DNA of 64,000 nucleotides, from NCBI GenBank assembly GCA_021805275.1, contig JAJZFQ010000006.1:78885-142884 (forward strand), in the 5' to 3' direction. Position numbers and translations under genes: made by a program. Origin of the DNA: Pseudomonadota bacterium (lineage in GTDB: Bacteria; Pseudomonadota; Gammaproteobacteria; Steroidobacterales; Steroidobacteraceae). The notes below the pieces were generated by a model. It was given only the letters and a program-made list of their open reading frames with translations, ran no database searches and had not been told where the DNA came from. Below are positions 9,322 through 17,252 of the stretch, one piece after another; position 1 is the stretch's first letter, and every line of letters starts with the position of its first letter.

Positions 9322-10308
9322 TCAGCGTGTCATCGCCAATTCCTGAGCGCGACGGCTGCGGCCCTGTTCGAGCAATCCCGCCATGAGCCACTCCCGCTCC
9401 GTCCTGGCCGGCGACAGGTTGCGGACAAACTGCCGGGTCTGGTCGGCGAGGGCGGACTGCCCCTGGCTCCTCAGCGCGTCGCCGACGGCGAGCCATCCGC
9501 GTTCGAGCGCTCGCCGCGTTTCGTGCACCCGCAGCCTGGCGAGATCGTCGGCTCGGTTCCCTTGGCGGAGTGCGGTGGCCGCAGTCTCGACCCTGTCGCG
9601 CATGTGGGTGGATTCTCTGCGGGGAGCGGCGCGATAAACGGCATCGGACTTCCGCGGGCGCGTCTCTCCGCGGGCGAAGCGCGAAGTCGCGGTCGCTTCA
9701 ACACCGACCCGGCGCAGGTGGCTCGCGAATTCCTCGCGCCACTCACGCAGGGTGGCCTTGCGGATATTCAGGCGCTCACCCTGCTCGCCGACCGCCTTGA
9801 CGATCACATGGACGTGCGGATGCGGCTCGTCGGTATGGAGCGCCATGGCGTAGCGGTGCTTGAGCGCCAGCTGCTCGCGGCAGAACACTTGCGTCGCAGG
9901 GAGCACCTTATCCGCCGGCGTTCCGGGCGGCATCGAAAACACCAGTTTGTGAACCAGCTTCGGGGCCCGCTGACCCCGCAATCCGTCAAGTCCCGACTGG
10001 CATTCCGTCAGATCGAGGTCCCTGTCCTGGACTAGATCTGCGGCGGCGTCACGGTCTTGAAGACGCTGCCCGTCATCCGTCTGCAGCTCGACCTTCCCGT
10101 TCCTGCCGACGTACGCCAGATGCTGACGCACTGCCGCAACCGAACTTGCACCGGATGGCAATACCTTGACCATGACTTCCGGCGTGCGGGCCACGGTGCG
10201 CGCAATCTGCTCGATTTGTGCCGGCGACAGGCGGTCGCGCCGCCCCGGACGACGCCGACCGAAGCTCAGCAGATCGAACAGTCCACCCTCAGGGATGAGG
10301 TTCGCCAT
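9322..10308 (-). CDS. Relaxase (MobA/VirD2-like mobilisation nuclease)
   Basis: A 328-residue relaxase of the MOBP/VirD2 type, the nickase that starts conjugative transfer at an origin of transfer. The three-histidine motif reads HTDEPHPHVHVIVKA with H158, H163, H165 and H167 metal ligands, and Y66 in HLAYVGR is the likely nicking tyrosine. The C-terminal third is basic and helical without a primase or helicase domain. It overlaps the upstream mobC remnant by 20 bp. No coupling protein or type IV secretion genes are in the window, so the element would have been mobilisable rather than self-transmissible. Confidence 0.82.
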   Translation of the reverse strand: MANLIPEGGLFDLLSFGRRRPGRRDRLSPAQIEQIARTVARTPEVMVKVLPSGASSVAAVRQHLAYVGRNGKVELQTDDGQRLQDRDAAADLVQDRDLDLTECQSGLDGLRGQRAPKLVHKLVFSMPPGTPADKVLPATQVFCREQLALKHRYAMALHTDEPHPHVHVIVKAVGEQGERLNIRKATLREWREEFASHLRRVGVEATATSRFARGETRPRKSDAVYRAAPRRESTHMRDRVETAATALRQGNRADDLARLRVHETRRALERGWLAVGDALRSQGQSALADQTRQFVRNLSPARTEREWLMAGLLEQGRSRRAQELAMTR

Positions 10309-10490
10309 GACCGACCTTCCAGCTCACGGCATTCGCCTTGAGCAGCGCCTTTACGTGATCCCGCAGCGCCTCGCCGACCCTGATTATCGCCATGACATCC
10401 ACGCGCGGGTGCTCGGCCGCGGGCGCTGCCTGGTGGGCCGCTCGAGCCATCTGATTGAGGTTGCGCCCGATGGCGCCCAGTTCTGCGACG
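10289..10490 (-). pseudogene. MobC-like relaxosome protein, C-terminal remnant
   Basis: The frame ending at 10289 carries VVAELGAIGRNLNQMARAAH followed by a short helical tail, the conserved C-terminal signature of MobC-type relaxosome accessory proteins (ELxxIGxNLNQxAR). Upstream of about 10500 the frame loses MobC character, and a different frame encodes a piece of an EVE-HNH protein, so the N-terminal half of mobC is gone. In-frame ATGs exist farther upstream but would add unrelated residues. Its end overlaps the relaxase start, the normal mobC-relaxase arrangement. Confidence 0.65.
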
Positions 10491-10715
10491 ACGCGATTCG
10501 GACTTTGGGCTTTCACGACAGTAGCCGCTGAGGATGCCGAGCGCCGCGATTCGAGCATCACAGCATGAAAGGACGATGTCGCCCGGCGCGACTTCTCCTC
10601 TGAGCTCCTCGAAGGGATTACGCTGAGCGCTTCTGTTGCGCTTGGGCGGCAAAAGGTAGCCACCCTCGATTTCCTGGCGGAACGTTTGGTTCTGGTTGAC
10701 CCACCAGTGGCCCGT
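10491..10715 (-). pseudogene. N-terminal remnant of an EVE-domain HNH endonuclease
   Basis: Directly after, and in frame with, the stop codon of the upstream helicase gene, the minus strand reads TGHWWVNQNQTFRQEIEGGY, then PPKRNRSAQRNPFEELRGEV and APGDIVLSCCDARIAALGI, ending GYCRESPKSESR at 10491. The WWVNQNQTxxxE and GDIVxSxxDxxIxAxGI motifs mark the EVE/PUA-like N-terminus of a family of HNH nucleases. Only about 75 residues remain before mobC sequence begins; the HNH part is absent. The first codon position holds ACG where ATG might be expected. A dead fragment, not a gene. Family assignment is from memory of the motif. Confidence 0.6.
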
Positions 10716-12647
10716 CTAAAGTGGATCCTTTGCCCTGTCAGCGACCATCCGCCACTCAGCGCTGTCGGCCGGCAGTTCGTACCGGCGAGCCATTCGCATA
10801 CGGAAATACGCAGCGGTCTGCGGGTCGGTACAGTAGAGGTAGCAGCCCTTCATGCCACGCGTCATCAGCGTGCGATACGTGTTGCGGATGATTGCGTCCA
10901 CCTTGGCGCCTCCGCCGACAGGGTCGCTTTCCATGGCCTTCTTGTAGCCCTTGATCGACTGATCCTGCCTGGAGCGCCTTTCGGGGTGAGTGTGTATCTG
11001 GCCGTCCCGCGCGACCAAGTCTGGCCCGATGATCACCCCGATGTAATCGACCTCGAGGCCCTGGCAGGTGTGGATGCACCCGATCTGCTTCACGGATGCG
11101 GGCGCGGTGATCCACAGACCTTCGTCCGAAGCGAGATTCCACTGCATGCCGAACTCATGGTGCGCAACCACTACGTCCATCGCCGCGGGATTCTTCTTGC
11201 TTTTCCAGTCCCAGCAGTATCCAGCCACCATGCGGGCGCGGTTATTGGGGGCGTTCCTGGCCTCGATGAGTGCTCGCACCTCGTTGGGGGTATCGAGCAC
11301 GCGGAAATCGAACTCGTTCGGGTCCAACAGGGAATTCGCGGTGCTGCGAATGCCCAGCGTGTCATCGAGCCAGGCGAGATATCCATCAGAACCGCCGCAG
11401 CGGAACTGCGATTGCAGGTGCAGGAAGGTCACTTCGGCGCCCGCGCGGCGCGCCCGCGCTGCGATGTCATCGCTACGGCCCACGTCTTTCCACGTCACGC
11501 GCTGGTCTTCGTCGATGAAGAAGATCGCACAGCGGGCCGCGTCGATGATCTCGGACACCTGGTGCTCGCCCTGGGTGCCGTAAAGGCCGGACTTGGCGTT
11601 GAGTCGATGGGCCTCATCCACCACCAGCGCGTCGAACTCGTTGGCGCGTGCCGCGACGAAAGAGCCCGATCCACCGAACAGGCTCGCGATGACACTGTTC
11701 CTCAAGCTTCCGGCAAGCGTGTGCTCGATGACCTGCCGCGGCGCGCGATTCTTGGAAACGTAACGAACTGTTCGGGCAAGGCTGTTCAGCGTCGCCAGCA
11801 GTTTGACGGCCACGACTGACTTTCCCGTGCCCGGACCGCCAGCGACGATCACCACCTGCTTGCGGCCGCCTTGCGCTGCCTGCGCCCGATCCAGCGCCGT
11901 TTCGTACACCAGCTTCTGCTCGTCGATCAGCGTGAACTCGCGCTTGCCCGCCATCATGCCCTGCAAGGCATCGATCAGCCGGCGGGACGGCCGGATGCGC
12001 CCATTCTCGATGCGGTAGATCAGCTCGCCCCGATCGCCGTGTCGCACGTGGCGGGCGATGAAGCTGCGCAGCTTCGCGCGCTCGTCCTCGCCTGCCAGGA
12101 ATACCGGGGCCAGCTGGACGTAGTGGGCATAGAACGGATCGAGTAGGTCGCCGCCCTCGGTGCAGTTGTGAAGATAGGCGCACGGCCAGAGAGGAACGCC
12201 ATCCCGATCCACCGTCTCGTTGAAGTTGCGCAGCAGCTCGGCATACGACCAACTCTGGTAGGAAGGATGGCTGGTTTCCTTTTCGCCCTGGGCATAGCGG
12301 GTGCGCACGACAGCATCCATGGACGTGCGCTGGGCCGACTCCCACTGCTTGAGCTCAACGATCAGCAGATTGTCGTGGCCAGCAGCGTCGCGCCCTGAGA
12401 GCAGCATGTCGATGCGCTTGGCAGTCTGGGGAATGCCGTACTCAACCGCCACGCCACAGCTCGCCGGAATCATATCGTCGTGGAGCACCCTGGCCATGGC
12501 CACCAGTGACTCCCTCCACGAGCGCACCTCTTGCTTTGACACCCCATGGCCGACGCGCGATTTGAAGGCGTCCAGGATCACGACTTGGATGTCGTGCTTG
12601 AACACCGCCTCGAGGAATTCGGACTTGGTCGACTGATAGACAATCAA
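10716..12647 (-). CDS. PD-(D/E)XK nuclease fused to DUF2075 superfamily 1-like helicase
   Basis: A 643-residue two-part protein. The N-terminal 105 residues contain a nuclease-like core: E70, then D80 in RIDMLL and E98-x-K100 in IVELKQW, the PD-(D/E)XK pattern. The DUF2075 P-loop ATPase/helicase part has Walker A GGPGTGKS (270-277), Walker B LVVDEAH (341-347), a QSQFRCGG segment like helicase motif IV and a C-terminal ATPase motif around IHTCQGLEVDYIGVIIG. The start is a TTG at 12647 with AGGGGG upstream. It follows the MazG-like gene by 13 bp, so the two form an operon. An antiviral or DNA-repair role is inferred from the nuclease-helicase layout and island location; no function is established here. 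Confidence 0.8.
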   Translation of the reverse strand: MIVYQSTKSEFLEAVFKHDIQVVILDAFKSRVGHGVSKQEVRSWRESLVAMARVLHDDMIPASCGVAVEYGIPQTAKRIDMLLSGRDAAGHDNLLIVELKQWESAQRTSMDAVVRTRYAQGEKETSHPSYQSWSYAELLRNFNETVDRDGVPLWPCAYLHNCTEGGDLLDPFYAHYVQLAPVFLAGEDERAKLRSFIARHVRHGDRGELIYRIENGRIRPSRRLIDALQGMMAGKREFTLIDEQKLVYETALDRAQAAQGGRKQVVIVAGGPGTGKSVVAVKLLATLNSLARTVRYVSKNRAPRQVIEHTLAGSLRNSVIASLFGGSGSFVAARANEFDALVVDEAHRLNAKSGLYGTQGEHQVSEIIDAARCAIFFIDEDQRVTWKDVGRSDDIAARARRAGAEVTFLHLQSQFRCGGSDGYLAWLDDTLGIRSTANSLLDPNEFDFRVLDTPNEVRALIEARNAPNNRARMVAGYCWDWKSKKNPAAMDVVVAHHEFGMQWNLASDEGLWITAPASVKQIGCIHTCQGLEVDYIGVIIGPDLVARDGQIHTHPERRSRQDQSIKGYKKAMESDPVGGGAKVDAIIRNTYRTLMTRGMKGCYLYCTDPQTAAYFRMRMARRYELPADSAEWRMVADRAKDPL

Positions 12648-12660
12648 CGGCGAACCCCCT

Positions 12661-13008
12661 CTACAGCTCCGTATATTTGCGCGCGGAACCCTTCGCCTTG
12701 TCCGGCGGATACTTCAACGCGTTCGCCGCGATCTTGTCCCTGGCGGCCTGCAGCAGGTCCACATTGAGCTTGTCGGCCAGGCGGATGAGATAGATCAGCA
12801 CATCCGCCATCTCCATCCGCACGGCCTCGGCCGTCTTTGAAGGCAGCGCGCGGCTGTGCTCCTCGGTGAGCCATTGGAACGGCTCCAGCAGCTCTGCTGC
12901 TTCTACGACCAACGCTGAGGCGAGGTTCTTGGGCGAGTGAAACTGGTCCCAGTCCCTCTCCGCCGAGAATGTCCGCAGTTGGTCGCGCAGCTCAGTGACT
13001 TCTGACAT
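12661..13008 (-). CDS. MazG-like nucleotide pyrophosphohydrolase
   Basis: A 115-residue protein from the ATG at 13008 (MSEVTELRDQLRTFSAERDW); an ATG at 13017 is an alternative start. It is an all-alpha NTP pyrophosphatase of the MazG/dCTPase group: the EAAELLEPFQWLTEE segment supplies the first metal-binding acidic pair, and EMADVLIYLIRLAD the ExxD pair. Such enzymes hydrolyse (d)NTPs, often modified or excess nucleotides, to the monophosphate and pyrophosphate. Immediate coupling to the nuclease-helicase gene suggests joint action, for example nucleotide control during phage infection, but that is inference. Confidence 0.8.
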   Translation of the reverse strand: MSEVTELRDQLRTFSAERDWDQFHSPKNLASALVVEAAELLEPFQWLTEEHSRALPSKTAEAVRMEMADVLIYLIRLADKLNVDLLQAARDKIAANALKYPPDKAKGSARKYTEL

Positions 13009-13107
13009 GGTGATCATCCCAGTGTGTGCAGATTTCTCGTGGCAGCACGCGCGCGCAATCCGCCGTGCGCGGCGCGCTGTACCCGCCAATGTCCTGTGGC
13101 TTTGGCA

Positions 13108-14107
13108 TCAGAACCGAATCCGCTCGCGCCGCAGATGTTGCGCGAGCCCCCTGGCTTGCCCCGCACTGCGCAGCAGATCGAGGTAAACCTGGATGGGACT
13201 GGCAAGCCAGGTTCCCTCGAATTGTTCTCGATACAGTAGGTCGCCGGGCGAGGTGGCTTCGAGCACAGAGAAGTTTGCACCGGCCTCGAGGAGGCGTGCA
13301 TGGAGCGCCGCGACCCCCGATTCCAAGGCGGCGCCGTCCATCGCCCGGCATTTCACCTGGGAGATTCTGCAGAGAAACGGGGCGTGGGCTTGTGCGGCGG
13401 GTGCGAGGCTCACCGCGTAGCTCACGTTGTCGGCGAATGCACGTCCCACGGCTTCCAACAATTGATCGGCGCGCAGCGCTGGCAGGAAATAGCGGCGAAC
13501 CGCCGGTGGCTTGAGCGAGGTCACGTACTCGGCCCATTGATCGAGCAAGCGGCCAGGCTCGCGGAGTCCTCGTCCCTTGTGCCGGCCCTGTTCCCTGGGG
13601 CTGACGCACTCCCGCCGCTCGAGCTCGATCATCACCTGTGACACCGTCGCGCTCGACACCTGCGCGCCTTCGGCCAGCTCCTTTCCGCTCAGCGGCTCGC
13701 GAGGATGGAGTAATAGCGCGTGGATGACCTGGACGCGCCGCCCGGTGAACAGCGAACCGATCGTAGTAGCCGACGCGCTCGGCTTTGCGGAGATCCTTGG
13801 CGCCCGGCGAGAGCGAATCCGCGCCGATCACGCGAAGAATTGGTGTGTTAGCGCCTGCGCCGGCCGCAGCGCCCATGTGCCACAGCACTTCGCGCGCATC
13901 CGGTGGAAATACCTCGCGCCTGGCCTCAACGCACAGGGTGATCTGCCGTCCGGCGACTTCCAGTGCGATTTCAGCGTCCGGGCGGTAACCGCAGTAGGTG
14001 GTGGCTCCCTGGTGGGACCGCAACGCCGCGCGAAGTCCGGGCAGCGCGTGCAGAGCGTCGACCAAAGATTGGACAATCGGCTGTTCAGGTGGGACCGCAG
14101 CAGGCAT
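13108..14107 (-). pseudogene. AbiEi-like (type IV antitoxin family) regulator with internal deletion and frameshift
   Basis: The first frame from ATG 14107 gives an N-terminal domain (CGYRPDAEIALEV, TLCVEARREVFPPDAREVLW, RVIGADSLSPGAKDL) up to KAERVGYYD. The second frame continues GSLFTGRRVQVIHALLLHPR, then a winged helix (SGKELAEGAQVSSATVSQVM) and a C-terminal domain ending LASPIQVYLDLLRSAGQARG. From memory of intact relatives, about 20-25 residues between GGSLF and RSLFTGRR are missing, so a deletion between similar SLF-coding stretches also shifted the frame near 13737. Relatives are annotated as AbiEi-family antitoxins. No toxin partner follows; the next gene is the MazG-like one. Confidence 0.6.
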
Positions 14108-14115
14108 TGGGGAAA

Positions 14116-14131
14116 TTTACTGGCCCGTAAA
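14116..14131. promoter_or_regulatory. Near-perfect palindrome upstream of the AbiEi-like gene
   Basis: TTTACTGGCCCGTAAA lies 8 bp upstream of the ATG at 14107 and is a 16-bp palindrome with one mismatched pair. Its position fits an operator for the winged-helix protein encoded next to it. Confidence 0.4.
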
Positions 14132-14933
14132 TGATGGAATTTTGCCATACACAACTTCAATCCACGATATTCACTGGTCAGTCAATTCAATGAATTCCAT
14201 GGTTGAAGTGCATCTTCCGAGATAAAAGGGCTTATCAAATCAGCGGTTAAGAGTCATTGACTGCACAGACCTCGACCTGCAGCACGGTGTGGGCCGCGAT
14301 CCTGCAGGCTACCGATCTGATCACTCAGTTCAGTCCATTTGAGTCGGTCGTCGGGCCATTGCCCGCCACAACGTCCAGCGATTCCCGACAAGCGCCGCCA
14401 CGATGTGCCGCTGACCGAGCGCGCGCGAAGGAACTACGCAGGCAATCACCTCGTGGTTCGGCGTCCCGATTTGATCGCTCGCGGCTCGGCCATTCGTAGC
14501 GCCGGGTGGCGAGCGACTGCCGTGAGATTTGAAAAGTGTGCCCGCTCGGGAGTCCCGTCTGCGCCCGCACGATCTGGCGCCCGCCCAGTCACGCCGCGCC
14601 TCAATTGAACTCCCAACCTTCGGCATTGACACTCTCGCCTGCAGCGAAGCGACATTGGCATCGGAAACGGCCGCAGGCACCCGCCATCCTGCTGGCGATG
14701 AGAACCGCGCCGCGTGCCTGCGGCTTGCGACTCGAATCCGTTTCCATACACCGTTTGCTCAAATCGAGCGCATCAAGGCCGAAGGCGACGCTGCGATTTG
14801 CCACGATCCTGATCAATGCGCAGCGGCTTGACCGCCAGCCGGCACTTCGCTCGGCCGGCTGGCGGCGGCCTTGGTCTGGATGCCAGATCGGTCTACGATC
14901 CGAGCATTCTCGAACATTCGAACGAACCACCAC
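14132..14933. other. Gene-poor stretch at the right end of the island
   Basis: About 800 bp without a credible gene; reading frames here are short and show no family motif. An 11-bp sequence ACGTCCAGCGA at 14371-14381 repeats 6603-6613 from the left attachment region and could mark the right border of the island. CCGCCAGCCGG (14832-14842) and CCGGCTGGCGG (14855-14865) form a perfect 11-bp stem with a 12-nt loop just before the next operon. Confidence 0.4.
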
Positions 14934-15788
14934 ATGAAACTCCTGCGTTACGGCCCGGCCGGTCACGAGCAGCCTGGACTGCTCGACGGGCACGGGACCC
15001 TCCGCTCGCTCGCTGGGATCCTCGAAGATCTCACCGGTGAACATCTGGCGCCGCGAAGCCTTGCGCGCCTCGCTGCGATCGATTCGGCCTCACTGCCTGC
15101 CGTCAGCGGACGTCCGCGCCTGGGTGTCCCGATCGCCGGAACCCGCAAGTTTCTGGCCATCGGCCTGAACTATGCTGATCATGCCGTCGAGTCGCATCTG
15201 CCGATTCCCGCCGAGCCGGTGGTTTTCTCCAAGGCCATCAGCTGCCTGCAGGGTCCGAACGACGATGTCATCCTGCCCAGGGACTCCAAGAAGACCGATT
15301 GGGAAGTGGAGCTGGGCGTGGTCATCGGAACCACGGCCCGCTACGTCGCGCAAGACGAGGCACTCGAATACGTCGCCGGCTATCTGCTCGTGAACGATGT
15401 GTCCGAGCGGGAATACCAGCTCGAGCGCGGCGGGACCTGGGACAAGGGCAAGGGCTGCGATACCTTCGGCCCGGTAGGGCCGTGGCTGGTGACGCCCGAG
15501 GAGGTCGGCGACGTGCAGAACCTGGACATGTGGCTCGAGGTCAACGGGGAGCGCCGCCAGAGCGGTAACACCCGCACCATGATCTTCGGCGTTGCGACGC
15601 TCATCAGTTACGTCAGCCGGTTCATGACCCTGGAGCCCGGCGACATCCTCACGACGGGTACGCCGCTTGGCGTCGGCATGGGCCAGAAACCCGAACCGGT
15701 GTACCTCTGCCCGGGCGACCGGATCCGGCTGGGCATCGAAAAGCTCGGCGAACAGCATCAGACTGTGTACGCTTGGAGGCGAAAGTAG
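14934..15788 (+). CDS. Fumarylacetoacetate hydrolase family enzyme
   Basis: A 284-residue FAH-family protein (MKLLRYGPAGHEQPGLLDGH). The fold's metal-binding acidic residues appear in DWEVELGVVIG and NDVSEREYQ. KFLAIGLNYADHAVES, SRFMTLEPGDILTTGTPLGV and the KGCDTFGPVGPWLVTP segment are closest to ureidoglycolate-lyase-like and 2,4-diketo-3-deoxy-L-fuconate hydrolase members. The following gene is an alpha-hydroxy-acid dehydrogenase. The L-fucose/L-rhamnose oxidative route yields pyruvate and L-lactate, so that pairing would make sense, but the dehydratase and sugar dehydrogenases are not present. The substrate is therefore not assigned. Confidence 0.85.
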   Translation: MKLLRYGPAGHEQPGLLDGHGTLRSLAGILEDLTGEHLAPRSLARLAAIDSASLPAVSGRPRLGVPIAGTRKFLAIGLNYADHAVESHLPIPAEPVVFSKAISCLQGPNDDVILPRDSKKTDWEVELGVVIGTTARYVAQDEALEYVAGYLLVNDVSEREYQLERGGTWDKGKGCDTFGPVGPWLVTPEEVGDVQNLDMWLEVNGERRQSGNTRTMIFGVATLISYVSRFMTLEPGDILTTGTPLGVGMGQKPEPVYLCPGDRIRLGIEKLGEQHQTVYAWRRK

Positions 15789-16055
15789 GCGCCCGGGCGG
15801 CATGCGGGGGCTTTCGGCAGGGTGACGACATTGCCGCAGATCCCACGCAGTTCATCCCCGACGAGGACTTGGTGCAGCGCACCGCGCCTCAGCGGCATCG
15901 AGCGCGACCCTCATCGAGGGGGGCGCTCCAGATCCGCCGATCCCGCCTCAGCCATGCACACCATCGGACCGGCTCAATTCATCGCCGGCGGCCGAGGCGG
16001 TTTTTGCCCCGGATGATCGCTGAACCCCCGATGCAACTGTAATCGGAGCGCGCAC

Positions 16056-17252
16056 ATGCCTTGGAAACGCCGATCCTTCACTGGCCGCAATCTCATGGCG
16101 GCCCAGAACATCGCCGACCTGCGCGAGGCGGCCCGGCGCCGTGTGCCGGGTTTCGCCTTCGAATACCTCGAAGGCGGCGCGGAGGACGAGGTAACCCTGC
16201 ACGGCAATCGTGCCGCCTGCGCGGCCCTGCGATTCGTGCCGCCAACCCTCATCAATACGGAAGGCAGGACGCTCACGACCGAATTGCTGGGTGCACCGAG
16301 CGGTGCGCCGCTGGCGATCTCGCCGACCGGCCTGAACGGCATGCTGCATGCGGACGGGGATATTGCTCTCGCCCGCGCCGCCGCCGCGATCGGCATTCCC
16401 TATACCCTCAGCACGCTCTCGACCACGCTCCTGGAGGATGTCGCGAAGCACGCCGGCGGGCGCCTGTGGATGCAGCTGTATGTCATGCGCAACCGGGCGA
16501 TCGCCGAAGACATCATGCAGCGCGCTGCGGCCAGCGGCTACGAGGCGCTGCTGTTCACGACGGATGCCAATGTGTTCGGCAGCCGCGAGTGGGACAACCG
16601 CAACTATCGCAGTCCGGGCCGGCCACAGCTGCGCGCCAAGCTCGAGGTGCTGCGCCATCCCCGCTGGCTCACCCAGGTGCTGCTGCGCCAGGGCATCCCG
16701 CGCTTTCGCAACATCGAGAAGTTTCTGCCCCCGGGGGCGGCAAGCGCCGTCGGCGGCAGCACGATCATCCCACGGATGTTCGCCCCATCGATCACCTGGT
16801 CGGACATTGCCTGGATCCGGGCGCATTGGCCGCACAAGCTCTTGGTGAAGGGCGTGCTCAACGTCGCCGATGCGCGCCGGGCGGCAGAGCTTGGCTGCGA
16901 TGGCATCGTGCTGACGAACCACGGCGGCCGTCAGCTCGATTACTGCGTCGCGCCCATCGAAGTGCTGGGCGAAATCGCCGCCGAGGTCGGCAACCGCGTG
17001 ACGGTGTTGATCGACAGCGGCTTTCGGCGCGGCACCGACATCGCCAAGGCGCTTGCCCTCGGCGCCGACGCGGTCATGGTCGGTCGCGCGACGCTCTATG
17101 GTCTCGCTGCGGCCGGTGAGCCCGGCGTGCGGCGCGCCCTGGCGATGCTCACCGTCGAACTCGACCGGGTGCTCGGTCAGATGGGTTGCCGCACCGTGGC
17201 GGATCTCGGGCCGCACCTGCTGCGCGGCCCCGGCGTGGCAGACCGCCCATAG
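16056..17252 (+). CDS. FMN-dependent alpha-hydroxy-acid dehydrogenase (L-lactate/mandelate dehydrogenase type)
   Basis: Oxidises an L-2-hydroxy acid to the 2-keto acid with FMN, passing electrons to quinone or oxygen. 398 residues from 16056; an in-frame ATG at 16095 (MAAQNIADLREAARRRVPGF) may be the true start. Family residues are visible: the YLEGGAEDE segment, K265, the catalytic H289 and substrate-binding R292 in LTNHGGRQLD, and the FMN phosphate loop in DSGFRRGTDIAKALALGADA followed by MVGRA. It lies 267 bp behind the FAH gene, a gap in which no gene was found. Resembles LldD most, with MdlB the alternative. Confidence 0.85.
   Translation: MPWKRRSFTGRNLMAAQNIADLREAARRRVPGFAFEYLEGGAEDEVTLHGNRAACAALRFVPPTLINTEGRTLTTELLGAPSGAPLAISPTGLNGMLHADGDIALARAAAAIGIPYTLSTLSTTLLEDVAKHAGGRLWMQLYVMRNRAIAEDIMQRAAASGYEALLFTTDANVFGSREWDNRNYRSPGRPQLRAKLEVLRHPRWLTQVLLRQGIPRFRNIEKFLPPGAASAVGGSTIIPRMFAPSITWSDIAWIRAHWPHKLLVKGVLNVADARRAAELGCDGIVLTNHGGRQLDYCVAPIEVLGEIAAEVGNRVTVLIDSGFRRGTDIAKALALGADAVMVGRATLYGLAAAGEPGVRRALAMLTVELDRVLGQMGCRTVADLGPHLLRGPGVADRP

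Noticed and set aside
14529..14831. A 100-residue plus-strand frame at the end of the island
   Set aside because: No motif, no ribosome binding site and alternative frames equally open; more likely decayed DNA.
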